This document shows positions 28,679 to 38,130 of a stretch of DNA of 39,455 nucleotides, in pieces. This stretch comes from an uncultured Endomicrobiia bacterium (lineage in GTDB: Bacteria > Elusimicrobiota > Endomicrobiia > Endomicrobiales > Endomicrobiaceae): contig CAJOJJ010000012.1 of NCBI GenBank assembly GCA_905234925.1, forward strand, positions 1 to 39,455. The letters are read 5' to 3'. Every line of letters starts with the position of its first letter. Within the stretch, counting starts at the first letter, position 1. Below the pieces are notes generated by a model. The model ran no database searches, was not told where the DNA came from, and was given only the letters and a program-made list of their open reading frames with translations. The position numbers and the translations under genes were made by a program.

Positions 28679-29984
28679 AGAAACCCCAAATGATAAGCCA
28701 TACGAATACTAAAGATATCGATACGGGAAGAATTTCTTCCGGTATTATTATGTTTGTAAAGAAGCTGAAAGTGAGCATCTTTACAAAATAAAAAGTATAA
28801 ATACAAAATATGAAAGACATATAAAGTGAAATTATTCTTACTACTTTAAGCAGAGGTACTTTATATATAAGTGCCGCAAATACAAGAATAAACATATAAA
28901 AACACATTACATATTTTAGAGGAGTATTAACGGAATAGTTTAACAGAAAGTAGAACGGTTCAAATATATATCTTATAAAGGAGTTATTGCTTTTTGAATT
29001 GTGTACAATAACTTTTGTTTTAGGCTTATCTTTCAACAAATCGAAAGCATTTTTCTGTTTATCTTTTTTTACCAATGTCCAAACGTTTGTCATATAGCCC
29101 AAACCGTGCCAATCGGTGGAACCGAACATCATTAAATTGTTTGCGTTACAAATATCTATTATATTTTGAAAATCTTCTTTAGGAATATCCAAATATCTGC
29201 AATTGTAAATTTCAAACCCGTCTATGCCCCAGCTGACAAGCTGTTCCAATTCAGGAGTATTATATTTCCACCAGTTCGGCATAATGACAAGCATATTTTT
29301 TGAATGGGCAAAATCTATTAAATCCTGCGTGTCTCTGTCTCTAAAATCTTCATATCTTAATTTATACTGAGACAATAAAAGAAGGGTTTGACCTTCTTTC
29401 GTTTTTATTTGCAGCCCGGGGAAAATGTGTTCTGTGCCTATATCTGCCGGGATGTTGTTATAACTTTTGGTATTATCATGGTCTGTAATAAAAAAGTCAG
29501 TAAAACCGTGAAGATTATGGAAAGCGATATTTGACATCATGGTTGATATACTGTCTCTGGACTCAATTGTGTGAGAATGTATATCTATTACTTTATATTC
29601 ATCTACGTTTGTAATTTTTGCTCCTATAACGGGAAGAGCGATAACTACGCAAACCATGGAAATAAAAAAGAATATTGAAAAAAAACAGTATATTAATGTA
29701 CTCTTTACAGTTTCTTTCCTTGATTTCGCAAAAAGCATTACAAAAAGAACTATCCAAAATAACCAAGACATTCCCGCCAAAATATAACTGCCGGATTCCA
29801 TGGTTACAACGTAATAAGAAAGTGCATAAAACGGTTCAATGAACAGTCTCCATACCGGCCACTGCATATTAATACCTAAAATTTGTTCTCCGGTGGTAAT
29901 ATCGGTAATATTTGGAGAATAGAATAAAACGTTAGCTGCTACGGAAATTAAAATCAATAAAACAAAGAGATATACTTTTTTCAT
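28662..29984 (-). CDS. Membrane protein with PHP-like phosphoesterase domain
   Basis: 'VIDIHSHTIESRDSISTMMSNIAFHNLHGFTDFFITDHDNTKSYNN', 'GSTDWHGLGYMTNVWTLV', flanking TM helices. Confidence 0.75.
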   Translation of the reverse strand: MKKVYLFVLLILISVAANVLFYSPNITDITTGEQILGINMQWPVWRLFIEPFYALSYYVVTMESGSYILAGMSWLFWIVLFVMLFAKSRKETVKSTLIYCFFSIFFFISMVCVVIALPVIGAKITNVDEYKVIDIHSHTIESRDSISTMMSNIAFHNLHGFTDFFITDHDNTKSYNNIPADIGTEHIFPGLQIKTKEGQTLLLLSQYKLRYEDFRDRDTQDLIDFAHSKNMLVIMPNWWKYNTPELEQLVSWGIDGFEIYNCRYLDIPKEDFQNIIDICNANNLMMFGSTDWHGLGYMTNVWTLVKKDKQKNAFDLLKDKPKTKVIVHNSKSNNSFIRYIFEPFYFLLNYSVNTPLKYVMCFYMFILVFAALIYKVPLLKVVRIISLYMSFIFCIYTFYFVKMLTFSFFTNIIIPEEILPVSISLVFVWLIIWGFCDKEI

Positions 29985-29996
29985 TAAACCTCCTTT

Positions 29997-30407
29997 TTAT
30001 GCTTTTTTATCCGGAATATCAGTTGCCAAACCGAATTTTGTGACACCTGCCTTTTTTGCTTTATCCATTACATTTACTATTAAATCGTATTTTACATTTC
30101 TGTCACCCTTTATAACTACCGGTCTGTCAGGGTATTTTTTTACTTCTTCTTTTATGGATTTTTCAAAATATTTTTTATGTATCTGTTTTTTGTTTAAATA
30201 TAAAAATCCGTCTTTATCTACCAAAATTTCCGTTACTTTATCTTCCGTTTTTTCCGTGGCTTCCGCAGACTGAGGCAAACTTACTTTAATTTCATGCTGC
30301 GACAACATTGGTGTAGTTATCATAAAAATGATAAGAAGCACCAAAACTACATCCGTAAACGGAGTGATATTGATATCGGAAACTACTTTTTTACCTTTTC
30401 TGTTCAT
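29997..30407 (-). CDS. tolR: ExbD/TolR family protein
   Basis: 'SDINITPFTDVVLVLLIIFMITTPML'. Confidence 0.93.
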   Translation of the reverse strand: MNRKGKKVVSDINITPFTDVVLVLLIIFMITTPMLSQHEIKVSLPQSAEATEKTEDKVTEILVDKDGFLYLNKKQIHKKYFEKSIKEEVKKYPDRPVVIKGDRNVKYDLIVNVMDKAKKAGVTKFGLATDIPDKKA

Positions 30408-31042
30408 TTTTTATTTACTGTAGAGTGAACAATTTCTTTTAATGCCGATACTGTATATTCCATATCGACAACGAATTTGTCTATTGCCCTTGTTAAAAAA
30501 TTATATGCCGCTACGGCAGGAATAGCTACACAGAGTCCTGCGGCAGTTGCGATAAGTGATTCCGATACACCGCCGATAACTACTGAAATTCCGCCCGAAC
30601 CTGCCAAAGATATATCATGAAAAGAACGGATTATTCCCAATACCGTTCCGAACAATCCTATATAAACAGCCACACTTCCTATTGTTGCTATAAGTGTGGT
30701 AAATTTTTCCAGTCTGACAACTTCAATGGAAATTTCTCTTTTCATGGCTTCTTCTATATCGGAGTTTTTTGTCATTATATATTTTTTTATGCCTGCCGAT
30801 ATAACGTTTGTAACTGGTTTGTTTTCATTTCTGCAGTAACTTACCAATTGTTCCAAGTTATCTTTTTTTACTGCCTGTTCCGCTCTTCTGAGCAAATCTT
30901 CAATATTAACTTCCGACTTTTTCTTAAATTCAATAATTTTCATTATTATGACGGCTACCGATAAAACGGAAATTATAAAAAGAAGATATAATGTCCATCC
31001 GCCCATGGATAAAATTTCAAAAAAAGATTTTCCTTCAAACAT
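30404..31042 (-). CDS. tolQ: MotA/TolQ/ExbB proton channel
   Basis: 'LATIGSVAVYIGLFGTVLGIIRSFHDISLAGSGGISVVIGGVSESLIATAAGLCVAIPAVAAYNFL'. Confidence 0.94.
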   Translation of the reverse strand: MFEGKSFFEILSMGGWTLYLLFIISVLSVAVIIMKIIEFKKKSEVNIEDLLRRAEQAVKKDNLEQLVSYCRNENKPVTNVISAGIKKYIMTKNSDIEEAMKREISIEVVRLEKFTTLIATIGSVAVYIGLFGTVLGIIRSFHDISLAGSGGISVVIGGVSESLIATAAGLCVAIPAVAAYNFLTRAIDKFVVDMEYTVSALKEIVHSTVNKK

Positions 31043-31056
31043 GATATTCCTCTGGA

Positions 31057-31149
31057 ATTAGTTTATTAGTTTATAAGGTTATTAGGTTATTAGTTTTTTG
31101 TAGTTTGTCGTTAAATTTATAACCTTATAACCTTTTAAGCTTATAACCT
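31057..31149. repeat. Octamer-arm inverted element inside the tol cluster
   Basis: tagtttattagtttataaggttattaggttattag; core, reverse complemented, ATTTAACGACAAACTACAAAAAACT; inverted tttataaccttataaccttttaagcttataacct. Confidence 0.82.
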
Positions 31150-31155
31150 GCGTCG

Positions 31156-32460
31156 TTACAGACTTTGTGACCACGACGGCGTAAACGAATTTCCCGACAT
31201 GTCGACGAGTTTCCTTGTTTCCGAACCGTCCATTCCCATAATATATATTTCGCTTTTACCGGAACGTGTTGACGAAAATACTATAAATCTTCCGTCTTGC
31301 GACCACGAAGGATTTTCGTTGCTTCCCTGTCCTTCGGTTAGCCTTATAATTCTTTTTCTCGGTATATTATATAAAAAAATATCAAAATTATCATCATATT
31401 TCATAGTAAAAGCTATTTTATCACCTTGCGGCGACCATGTAGGAGAATCGCAGTTGCCTTTTGTAGAGATTCTTCTTAAATTAACACCGTCGGTGTCCAT
31501 TATGTACAGCTGCGGATAGCCCGCTCTGTCGGAAATAAAAGCAATTTCTCTGCCGTTTGGAGAATAAGCAGGGCTTGTATCTATGTGTTTGCCCTCCGTA
31601 AGTCTTCTCAGTATTACGCCTTTTTTATCCATTATGTAAAGATTAGGATATACTCCTCTTGATAACGTTGCCGCAATATATTTTCTGTCGGGCGAAAAAG
31701 CGGCGGGGGAATTTAAACCCTGTATTGTAGACAAGGCTCTCCTTTTATTTTTTAAAATATCTATAACGAATAAATCCGGATTATTGTATAAGTAAGAAGT
31801 ATACATTATCTGCGGCGTATCGGGAATCCATTTCGGCAGAATATTGAGCCTGTTGTCTTTAGTAAGCCTTTTTAAATTATAACCGTCGTAGTCAACCAAA
31901 TATATTTCTTTAAATTTTGTACTGTCGTTCGTAAAAACTATTTTTGTGCATGCCAATCCCTCTTCGCCGGTAAATCTTCTGACAATTTCGTCATTTATTT
32001 TGTGGGCAGTATACCTGTAGTCGGTTATTTTATCTCTGTAAACATCTTCCCAAATAATTTCTTTGCTTTCCACATCGTAAAGTTTTACTTCCAAATTTAT
32101 AAAAGTTTCTTTTTCAACGGATATTGAGCCCAGCAGCAGTACGGCTACACCTTTCGGCTCCCAATATGCAAACTGAGAATCCAAATCGAATTTATAAGAA
32201 GTTTTATCTGCCAGGGCAACATTGAAGTGTCTTGATAATAAAAGGTCTGACTCTAAAACATTTTTTATGTTTTTTGAAAGAGTCATTTCTTCCGGGGTTG
32301 CATTTACCGGAATGAAATCCGCCAAACCTATGCTTGCCCTGGTGCTTCTTGCAGACAAAGAAAGATACACGTCTTTTTTTGCGTAAGAAACAGTGCTTAT
32401 CAAACAAAATAAAAATATTAAGATGGTTTTGCTAAGTAGTTTTAAATTCAAAATACACAC
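31156..32460 (-). CDS. tolB: Tol-Pal system beta-propeller protein TolB
   Basis: Repeated 'SPNGREIAFISDRAGYPQLYIMDTDG', 'SWSQDGRFIVFSSTRSGKSEIYIMGMDG'. GTG start 32460 possible. Confidence 0.94.
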   Translation of the reverse strand: MCILNLKLLSKTILIFLFCLISTVSYAKKDVYLSLSARSTRASIGLADFIPVNATPEEMTLSKNIKNVLESDLLLSRHFNVALADKTSYKFDLDSQFAYWEPKGVAVLLLGSISVEKETFINLEVKLYDVESKEIIWEDVYRDKITDYRYTAHKINDEIVRRFTGEEGLACTKIVFTNDSTKFKEIYLVDYDGYNLKRLTKDNRLNILPKWIPDTPQIMYTSYLYNNPDLFVIDILKNKRRALSTIQGLNSPAAFSPDRKYIAATLSRGVYPNLYIMDKKGVILRRLTEGKHIDTSPAYSPNGREIAFISDRAGYPQLYIMDTDGVNLRRISTKGNCDSPTWSPQGDKIAFTMKYDDNFDIFLYNIPRKRIIRLTEGQGSNENPSWSQDGRFIVFSSTRSGKSEIYIMGMDGSETRKLVDMSGNSFTPSWSQSL

Positions 32461-33186
32461 CTAAATTATTTTCCGTGTATCCGTCGGGCAGAGGCGGAAA
32501 AGGGCTTGCCAGTTCTATTGCCCTTAAAGCATTTTTGTCGAATACGTCGTTTTTGGAACTTTTAGAAATTTTTAATTTTGATACTGTCCCGTCTTTTTCT
32601 ATTCTGAAATATACGACTGTTCTTAAAACGTTTATGTTTGAGTCCTGCCAATATCTTCTTATTTTTTTAAGTATTGCACTTGTATAATAAGAATATCTGA
32701 AATTTTTGTTTTCCAGCATTATGCCTTTTGAGTACTCAAATCCCTCAGAACCGGCTGACGAAGTTTTTTCTTTTTTTACTTCTTTTGTCTCATCTTTGGC
32801 TTCAGTGTTTTTTTCGGTCTTTTCCGGCTCGGTTGTTTCTTTTTTTTCGGTAACTGCCGCTTCAGACGGCTGCTCCGCTTTTTTTGTTTCTTCTTTTTTC
32901 TTTTTTTCTTCCGTTTTTTTTGGTGTAATTATATCGGATTTTATTTTTTGCGAAACATTTTTTTTATTAATCTCGGTCTTCTCAATATCTGCTTTTTTTG
33001 GAATTATGTCTTACTTTTTATTTTTTTATTATCGGCATATGGAGCATAAAAAGAAACTTCAAACGGCACCTGTATAAATGTTTCCTGCTTATTTTTTAAT
33101 GAAATTATAAAAAAAACAGCACCATGTAATATGATAGAAAGAATAATACAGGGAACTATCGCAAATTTATTTGGCTTTGGTATCAT
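32432..33186 (-). pseudogene. tolA: TolA/TonB-like protein split by a frameshift
   Basis: N-terminal TM ORF (33186-33004) stops at TAA. The Lys/Glu-rich linker and TonB-type C-terminus (...IPKKADIEKTEIN...GIMLENKNFRYSYYTSAILKKIRRYW...) continue in another frame with no start until 32719. Confidence 0.6.
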
Positions 33187-33865
33187 TGGAGTATTGCTTT
33201 ATTTTTTCTTTAGCGGTAAATGCTTCAGGGCTTCTGGGATAGTCCTGTAATATCGACTGCAAAATAACCAAGGAATTTTGTTTCTGTCCCAACAGTTCCA
33301 AGCATAAAGCTCTTTTTAACCTTGAGGATGAAACATATTCGTTATTATCCGGAAATTCTTTTTCTACTTTTTCGTATTCCGTGTAAGCTTCAGACCATTT
33401 ATCTTGAGAATATAAACTCTCTGCTATATAGTACTGTGCCTGTACGGCAAGATCGTGATTTTTATATTGTTTAAGAAAAGATTTAAAACCGAAAATTGCA
33501 AGTTCATATTTGCCGAGAAGAAAGTCATTGTATGCCGTTTCATACATCTCCGAAGGAACTTGCACTTCCCCGTCCTGTTGTACGGTCGGCTTCTGTTTCT
33601 TAACAATAACTTCAATATCTTTTACTTCTTGTGACAGCTTGGAAGTTTTTTTGTACAATTCCTGTACGGAAGCATTGGTTATTTCCAGGTTTACCATATT
33701 TTCTTCATTCTTGGAATAAGCCTCTGCCTGTCTTGCTTCCAAATTGGCACATTTTATTTGCAGCTTGGCAACTTCCTTTTTTAAGTCGTCCAAACCTTCC
33801 TGATTGGTTGTTACACAAGCTGCAAATAATGTTATTAAAGGTAAAAATAATATTATTTTACGCAT
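33167..33865 (-). CDS. cpoB: Tol-Pal system protein YbgF/CpoB, lipoprotein-like
   Basis: 'LFAACVTTNQ', coiled coil, TPR region 'YETAYNDFLLGKYELAIFGFKSFLKQYKNHDLAVQAQYYIAESLYSQ'. Confidence 0.9.
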   Translation of the reverse strand: MRKIILFLPLITLFAACVTTNQEGLDDLKKEVAKLQIKCANLEARQAEAYSKNEENMVNLEITNASVQELYKKTSKLSQEVKDIEVIVKKQKPTVQQDGEVQVPSEMYETAYNDFLLGKYELAIFGFKSFLKQYKNHDLAVQAQYYIAESLYSQDKWSEAYTEYEKVEKEFPDNNEYVSSSRLKRALCLELLGQKQNSLVILQSILQDYPRSPEAFTAKEKIKQYSNDTKAK

Positions 33866-33882
33866 TTAACTTAAAACAAATT

Positions 33883-34386
33883 TTATTTTTTTATTGCTTT
33901 TGTTTCTGCTCTTCTGTTCTTTGCCCAAGCAGCTTCATTGTGTCTCTTATCTATAGGCATTTCTTTACCGTAAGACATTGTAACTATTCTTTTTGCTTTT
34001 ATTCCGAGCTGAACATAAATTTCTTTTACTTTTACGGCTCTTTTCTGTCCCAAAGCAAGGTTGTACTCTGTTGTACCTCTTTCGTCGCAATGACCTTCGA
34101 TTACAACATTTACCTTAGGATTGTCTTTTAAATATTTAACGTTATTTTTTAATGTAACTAAAACTTCATCGGATATTGCACTGCTGTCGAAAGCAAAATT
34201 AACTGTTTCCAAAGCTATATTGTTTTCAACTTCAACTCCTCTGATGGAAGGTTCCTGTGCGAAACTGTTTGTTTCTTCCGTTGCTGTTGAATCATTTACA
34301 TCCTCAGGCGTTACTGTCTGCTTTTTTGCACAAGCACTTACAATCAAACACAAAAACAAAAAACTAACCAACAAACTTTTTTTCAT
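33883..34386 (-). CDS. pal: Peptidoglycan-associated lipoprotein Pal
   Basis: Lipobox 'LIVSACAKK', 'VNVVIEGHCDERGTTEYNLALGQKRAVKVKEIYVQLGI'. Confidence 0.94.
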   Translation of the reverse strand: MKKSLLVSFLFLCLIVSACAKKQTVTPEDVNDSTATEETNSFAQEPSIRGVEVENNIALETVNFAFDSSAISDEVLVTLKNNVKYLKDNPKVNVVIEGHCDERGTTEYNLALGQKRAVKVKEIYVQLGIKAKRIVTMSYGKEMPIDKRHNEAAWAKNRRAETKAIKK

Positions 34387-34447
34387 TACATTTCTCCTTT
34401 ATGTTTTCGGGACTGAAAAATTATCCCGTTTTTATTATCAGAAACAA

Positions 34448-34476
34448 ATTATATATAAAATGGCGTTTGTTGTCAA
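34448..34476 (-). promoter_or_regulatory. Promoter of the pal-tol cluster
   Basis: Minus strand TTGACA-N17-TATAAT upstream of pal. Confidence 0.82.
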
Positions 34477-34502
34477 CAAAAAATCGTGTGATAATTTTTT
34501 GC

Positions 34503-34531
34503 TTGTCAAAAAAAAATTTTTTTTGTATAAT
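34503..34531 (+). promoter_or_regulatory. Divergent promoter toward tRNA-Pro/gatAB
   Basis: TTGTCA-N17-TATAAT. Confidence 0.75.
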
Positions 34532-34549
34532 CCTTCCATTAAATGTACA

Positions 34550-34700
34550 ATGTATAATGTACAATGTACAATAAACAGCAGCAAAAATAAGCTGTGTTTA
34601 TGAGAAAATATCGTCGGCGTAATATTTTGTGTCGTTGGTTTTGCAAAACAAAAATCTAAGATATTTGCAGTTATTCCAACATTATACATTATACATTGCA
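34550..34700. repeat. Heptamer-arm inverted element upstream of tRNA-Pro
   Basis: aatgtac aatgtat aatgtac aatgtac ... cattata cattata cattgca (inverted), with internal hairpins ATAAACAGC/GCTGTGTTTAT and GTTTTGCAAAAC. Confidence 0.72.
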
Positions 34701-34705
34701 GTATT

Positions 34706-34779
34706 CGGGAAGTAGCGTAGCTGGCTAACGCGCCTGCTTTGGGAGCAGGAGACCGTGGGTTCAAATCCCGCCTTCCCGA
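34706..34779 (+). tRNA. tRNA-Pro(UGG)
   Basis: Acceptor CGGGAAG/CTTCCCG, anticodon stem CCTGC-TTTGGGA-GCAGG (TGG), T arm GTGGG-TTCAAAT-CCCGC. 3' CCA not encoded. Confidence 0.95.
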
Positions 34780-34833
34780 CTTTATTTTTTTAAAACAAAT
34801 TACGGCAAAAATAAATTCATAAGGATATATAAA

Positions 34834-36294
34834 ATGAATGAAATCATCAAAATGTCTGCAACGGAACTTGCGGAAAAAATTAAGAACAAAGAACTTTCAA
34901 GCGTAGAAGTGACAAAAGCTTTCTTGGAAAGGATAAAAGACGTTGACCCTAAAATAAAAGCTTATGTTACGGTATGTGAAGATTATGCGTTAAAACAGGC
35001 ACAAGCTTGCGATGACAAAATAGCTAAGGGGGAAAAACTCGGAGCTTTAGAGGGCGTTCCCATAGCAATTAAAGACAATATTTTGATAAAAGACATTAAA
35101 ATGACGGCATCGTCAAAAATATTGGAAAATTATATCGCACCTTACGATGCAACCGTTATTACCAAACTTAAAGATGCAGGTGCAGTTTTCGTAGGTAAAG
35201 CCAATCTTGACGAATTTGCTATGGGTTCTTCTACGGAAAACTCCGCATTTTTTACTACTAGAAATCCTTGGAATACCGAGCATATCCCCGGCGGTTCATC
35301 GGGCGGAAGTGCTTCCGCGGTAGGTGCAATGACTGCACCTTTGGCACTTGGTACGGATACCGGCGGTTCTATCAGACAGCCTGCAGGCTGTTGCGGTATT
35401 GTCGGCGTAAAACCCACTTACGGAAGAGTCAGCCGTTTCGGTGCTGTAGCATTTGCTTCTTCTCTTGACCAAATTGGTCCTATGTCTAAAACCGTCCAAG
35501 ACAGTGCATTGCTTTTAAACGTTATAGCAGGGCATGATACGAAAGATTCCACTTCAATAAATATAGCAGTTCCGAACTATCTTTCTGAAATTAAAAACGG
35601 TGTTAAAGGTTTGAAAATCGGTCTTCCGAAAGAATATTTTATCGACGGTCTTGACGGCGATGTAAAAACCGCTCTTGATAAAGCTGTTGAAGTTTATAAA
35701 AGTTTGGGTGCGGAAATTGTAGAAATTTCTCTGCCTCATACGGATTATGCTGTTGCCGTATATTATATTATATGTTGTTCTGAAGCTTCCGCAAACCTTG
35801 CAAGATACGACGGTGTTCGTTACGGTTTCAGAGCTGACTGCACAAACCTGCTTGACGAATATCAAAAGTCAAGAGGACAAGGTTTTGGCGACGAAGTTAA
35901 AAGAAGAATAATGCTCGGTACTTATGCACTTTCCGCAGGGTATTACGATGCTTTCTACGGTAAAGCACAGAAAGTAAGAACATTAATCAAGCAGGATTTT
36001 GAAAAAGCTTTTGAAAAGGTTGATGTTATTCTTACCCCGTCTGCACCGACGCCTGCATTTAAAATAGGCGAAAAAAGTTCCGATCCTTTGCAGATGTATT
36101 TGTCGGATATTTTTACCATATCATGTAATTTGGCTGCAATTCCCGGGATGAGTTTGCCTTGCGGATTTTCTAAAGCAGGGCTTCCTGTAGGTATGCAGCT
36201 TTTAGCTAAAAACTTTGACGAACAAACAATGTTTAAGACGGCGTATGCATTTGAGCAGGCAACGGCTTGGCATAAAGAGTTTCCGAAAATATAA
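34834..36294 (+). CDS. gatA: Asp-tRNA(Asn)/Glu-tRNA(Gln) amidotransferase subunit A
   Basis: '[22 protein letters not shown]', '[51 protein letters not shown]'. Confidence 0.97.
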   Translation: MNEIIKMSATELAEKIKNKELSSVEVTKAFLERIKDVDPKIKAYVTVCEDYALKQAQACDDKIAKGEKLGALEGVPIAIKDNILIKDIKMTASSKILENYIAPYDATVITKLKDAGAVFVGKANLDEFAMGSSTENSAFFTTRNPWNTEHIPGGSSGGSASAVGAMTAPLALGTDTGGSIRQPAGCCGIVGVKPTYGRVSRFGAVAFASSLDQIGPMSKTVQDSALLLNVIAGHDTKDSTSINIAVPNYLSEIKNGVKGLKIGLPKEYFIDGLDGDVKTALDKAVEVYKSLGAEIVEISLPHTDYAVAVYYIICCSEASANLARYDGVRYGFRADCTNLLDEYQKSRGQGFGDEVKRRIMLGTYALSAGYYDAFYGKAQKVRTLIKQDFEKAFEKVDVILTPSAPTPAFKIGEKSSDPLQMYLSDIFTISCNLAAIPGMSLPCGFSKAGLPVGMQLLAKNFDEQTMFKTAYAFEQATAWHKEFPKI

Positions 36295-36311
36295 TTAATG
36301 AGGATAAAAAT

Positions 36312-37766
36312 ATGAATAACAAATATGAAGTAATTATAGGGCTTGAAGTTCATTCGCAAATAAAAACAAAAACGAAAATTTTCTGTAACTGTTCGACGGA
36401 ATTTCATTGTCCGCCCAACACAAATATTTGTCCCGTATGCACAGGTCAGCCGGGTGTCCTTCCCGTATTGAACAAACATGCGGTAGAACTTATCGTCAGA
36501 ACGGGGCTTGCTTTGGACTGCACGATAAACAAAAAATCAGTCTTTGCAAGAAAACAATATTTTTATCCCGATTTGCCGAAAAATTATCAGATATCTCAAT
36601 ATGAGCTTCCTTTCTGTGAACACGGTAAAATAAATATTACCGTTGACGGCAAAACAAAAACTATCGGTATTACAAGAATCCATCTTGAAGAAGATGCAGG
36701 CAAACTTATTCACGATATAGGTTCTCGCCAGCTTGATTATTCTTTGGCAGACTACAACAGAACTGGCGTTCCTTTAATGGAAATAGTTTCCGAACCTGAT
36801 ATGCGTTCTCCGGAAGATGCAGCAGCCTATTTAACTTCACTTAAAAACTTAATAGAATATGTTGAAGCTTCCGACTGCAATATGGAAGAGGGAAAATTCA
36901 GATGTGATGCAAATATCAGTATACGACCTTTCGGACAGAAAGAGTTCGGAACGAAAGCCGAACTTAAAAATATGAATTCTATTTCCGGTGTGCAGGAAGC
37001 ACTTGCTTATGAGGTACAAAGGCAGATAGAAGTTGTTGAATCCGGCGGAAAAGTAGTACAGGAAACCAGAACTTGGGACCCGAATGAAAAAGTAACAAAG
37101 TCTATGCGTTCTAAAGAAAACGCTCACGACTACAGATATTTCCCCGATCCGGATCTTGTTCCCGTAAATTTGGATGACGAATTTATTGATAATATTAAGA
37201 AAAATATTCCGGAACTTCCTGAGGCAAGAAGAGCAAGACTCATTAACGATTTAGGGCTTTCCGAATATGATACCGATATCATAATTTCCGATAAAGCTCT
37301 TGCGGATTATTATGAAACGGCACTTAAAGCCGCACAGGATTCCAAAGACGGTGCAAAACTTGTTGCCAACTGGATAATAACCGAACTTCTCGGGAAACTT
37401 AATAAGTCCGACTTAACCATAAAACAGTCTCCTATTTCTCCCGACAATATCGGTAAACTTGTTCTTTTAATTTCTAAAGGAACAATTTCCGGTAAAATAG
37501 CCAAGACCATTTTTGAAGATATGTTTAAAGATAACAAAGATCCCGAAACAATCGTTAAAGAAAAAGGTCTTGTGCAGATTTCCGATGAAGGTGCTATTAT
37601 AAAAGTTTGTCAGGAAGCTATCGACGAAAATGCAAAGATAGTTGCTGATTATAAGTCGGGCAAGAAGTCTGCGATAGGTGCGTTGGTGGGTGCGGTGATG
37701 AAGAAATCACGCGGAAAAGCGAACCCCCAGATGGTAAATAAAGTTCTTGCAGATTTACTTAAGTAA
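36312..37766 (+). CDS. gatB: Asp-tRNA(Asn)/Glu-tRNA(Gln) amidotransferase subunit B
   Basis: '[24 protein letters not shown]', '[14 protein letters not shown]', '[18 protein letters not shown]'. Confidence 0.97.
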   Translation: MNNKYEVIIGLEVHSQIKTKTKIFCNCSTEFHCPPNTNICPVCTGQPGVLPVLNKHAVELIVRTGLALDCTINKKSVFARKQYFYPDLPKNYQISQYELPFCEHGKINITVDGKTKTIGITRIHLEEDAGKLIHDIGSRQLDYSLADYNRTGVPLMEIVSEPDMRSPEDAAAYLTSLKNLIEYVEASDCNMEEGKFRCDANISIRPFGQKEFGTKAELKNMNSISGVQEALAYEVQRQIEVVESGGKVVQETRTWDPNEKVTKSMRSKENAHDYRYFPDPDLVPVNLDDEFIDNIKKNIPELPEARRARLINDLGLSEYDTDIIISDKALADYYETALKAAQDSKDGAKLVANWIITELLGKLNKSDLTIKQSPISPDNIGKLVLLISKGTISGKIAKTIFEDMFKDNKDPETIVKEKGLVQISDEGAIIKVCQEAIDENAKIVADYKSGKKSAIGALVGAVMKKSRGKANPQMVNKVLADLLK

Positions 37767-37772
37767 ATCTGC
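37749..37772. terminator. 24-bp perfect palindrome spanning the gatB stop codon
   Basis: GCAGATTTACTTAAGTAAATCTGC. No following T run, so terminator function is uncertain. Confidence 0.5.
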
Positions 37773-37779
37773 CTATAAC

Positions 37780-37888
37780 GACCTTAATATTTGTGCAATA
37801 ATATTGAAACGCAACCACTTATGTACCCCTTACGGATATGTACACCGCGTGGTTGCGTTTCTTCATTCTTGCCACAAATCTTAAGGTC
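37780..37888 (+). repeat. Nested-palindrome element, copy 3
   Basis: Outer GACCTTAATATTTGTG/CACAAATCTTAAGGTC; middle GAAACGCAACCAC/GTGGTTGCGTTTC; apical TGTAC/GTACA. Confidence 0.85.
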
Positions 37889-37915
37889 TTTAAAAATTTT
37901 CTTCGAAAATTTTTT

Positions 37916-37941
37916 GTCATTGCGGACTTGACCCGCAATCC
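37916..37941 (+). repeat. REP-like palindrome
   Basis: GTCATTGCGGACTTGACCCGCAATCC. Confidence 0.78.
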
Positions 37942-37975
37942 TTGTTTATATTAAATACATCTTCGCTGTTTTTTC

Positions 37976-38004
37976 TTGACTTTTAATCAGATTTATCCTA
38001 AACT
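37976..38004 (+). promoter_or_regulatory. Promoter of the small RNA candidate
   Basis: TTGACT-N17-TAAACT; predicted TSS G38011 coincides with the first base of the closing stem. Confidence 0.8.
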
Positions 38005-38010
38005 ATTGCT

Positions 38011-38130
38011 GTAGTTAATATTTTGACAACAGAAAATCGGAATCGCTGTGTAGGTTTAATGAGAGGATAAGCAGAAGCTTGCTTGGATATTTTTATCTTT
38101 CCGTCTCTCCAAAATATTAACTACTTTTTA
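38011..38130 (+). ncRNA. Candidate structured small RNA (~115 nt) with terminator
   Basis: Perfect 15-bp closing stem GTAGTTAATATTTTG (38011-38025)/CAAAATATTAACTAC (38110-38124) followed by TTTTTATTTAT. Internal hairpins AAGCA/TGCTT and GATA/TATC, outer GAGAG/CTCTC. Confidence 0.72.

Noticed and set aside
33004-33040. Programmed -1 frameshift in tolA
   Set aside because: The -1 frame has a stop (TAA in AGTAAG) just before the zero-frame stop, leaving no usable slippery heptamer in the overlap.
34438-34764. Minus-strand 108-aa ORF over the tRNA
   Set aside because: It overlaps a clear tRNA-Pro, promoters and repeats, with no recognisable domain.
37780-37888. Nested palindromes as integron attC sites
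   Set aside because: Length and hairpin shape are similar, but there are no RYYYAAC/GTTRRRY core sites, cassette ORFs or integrase in the window.
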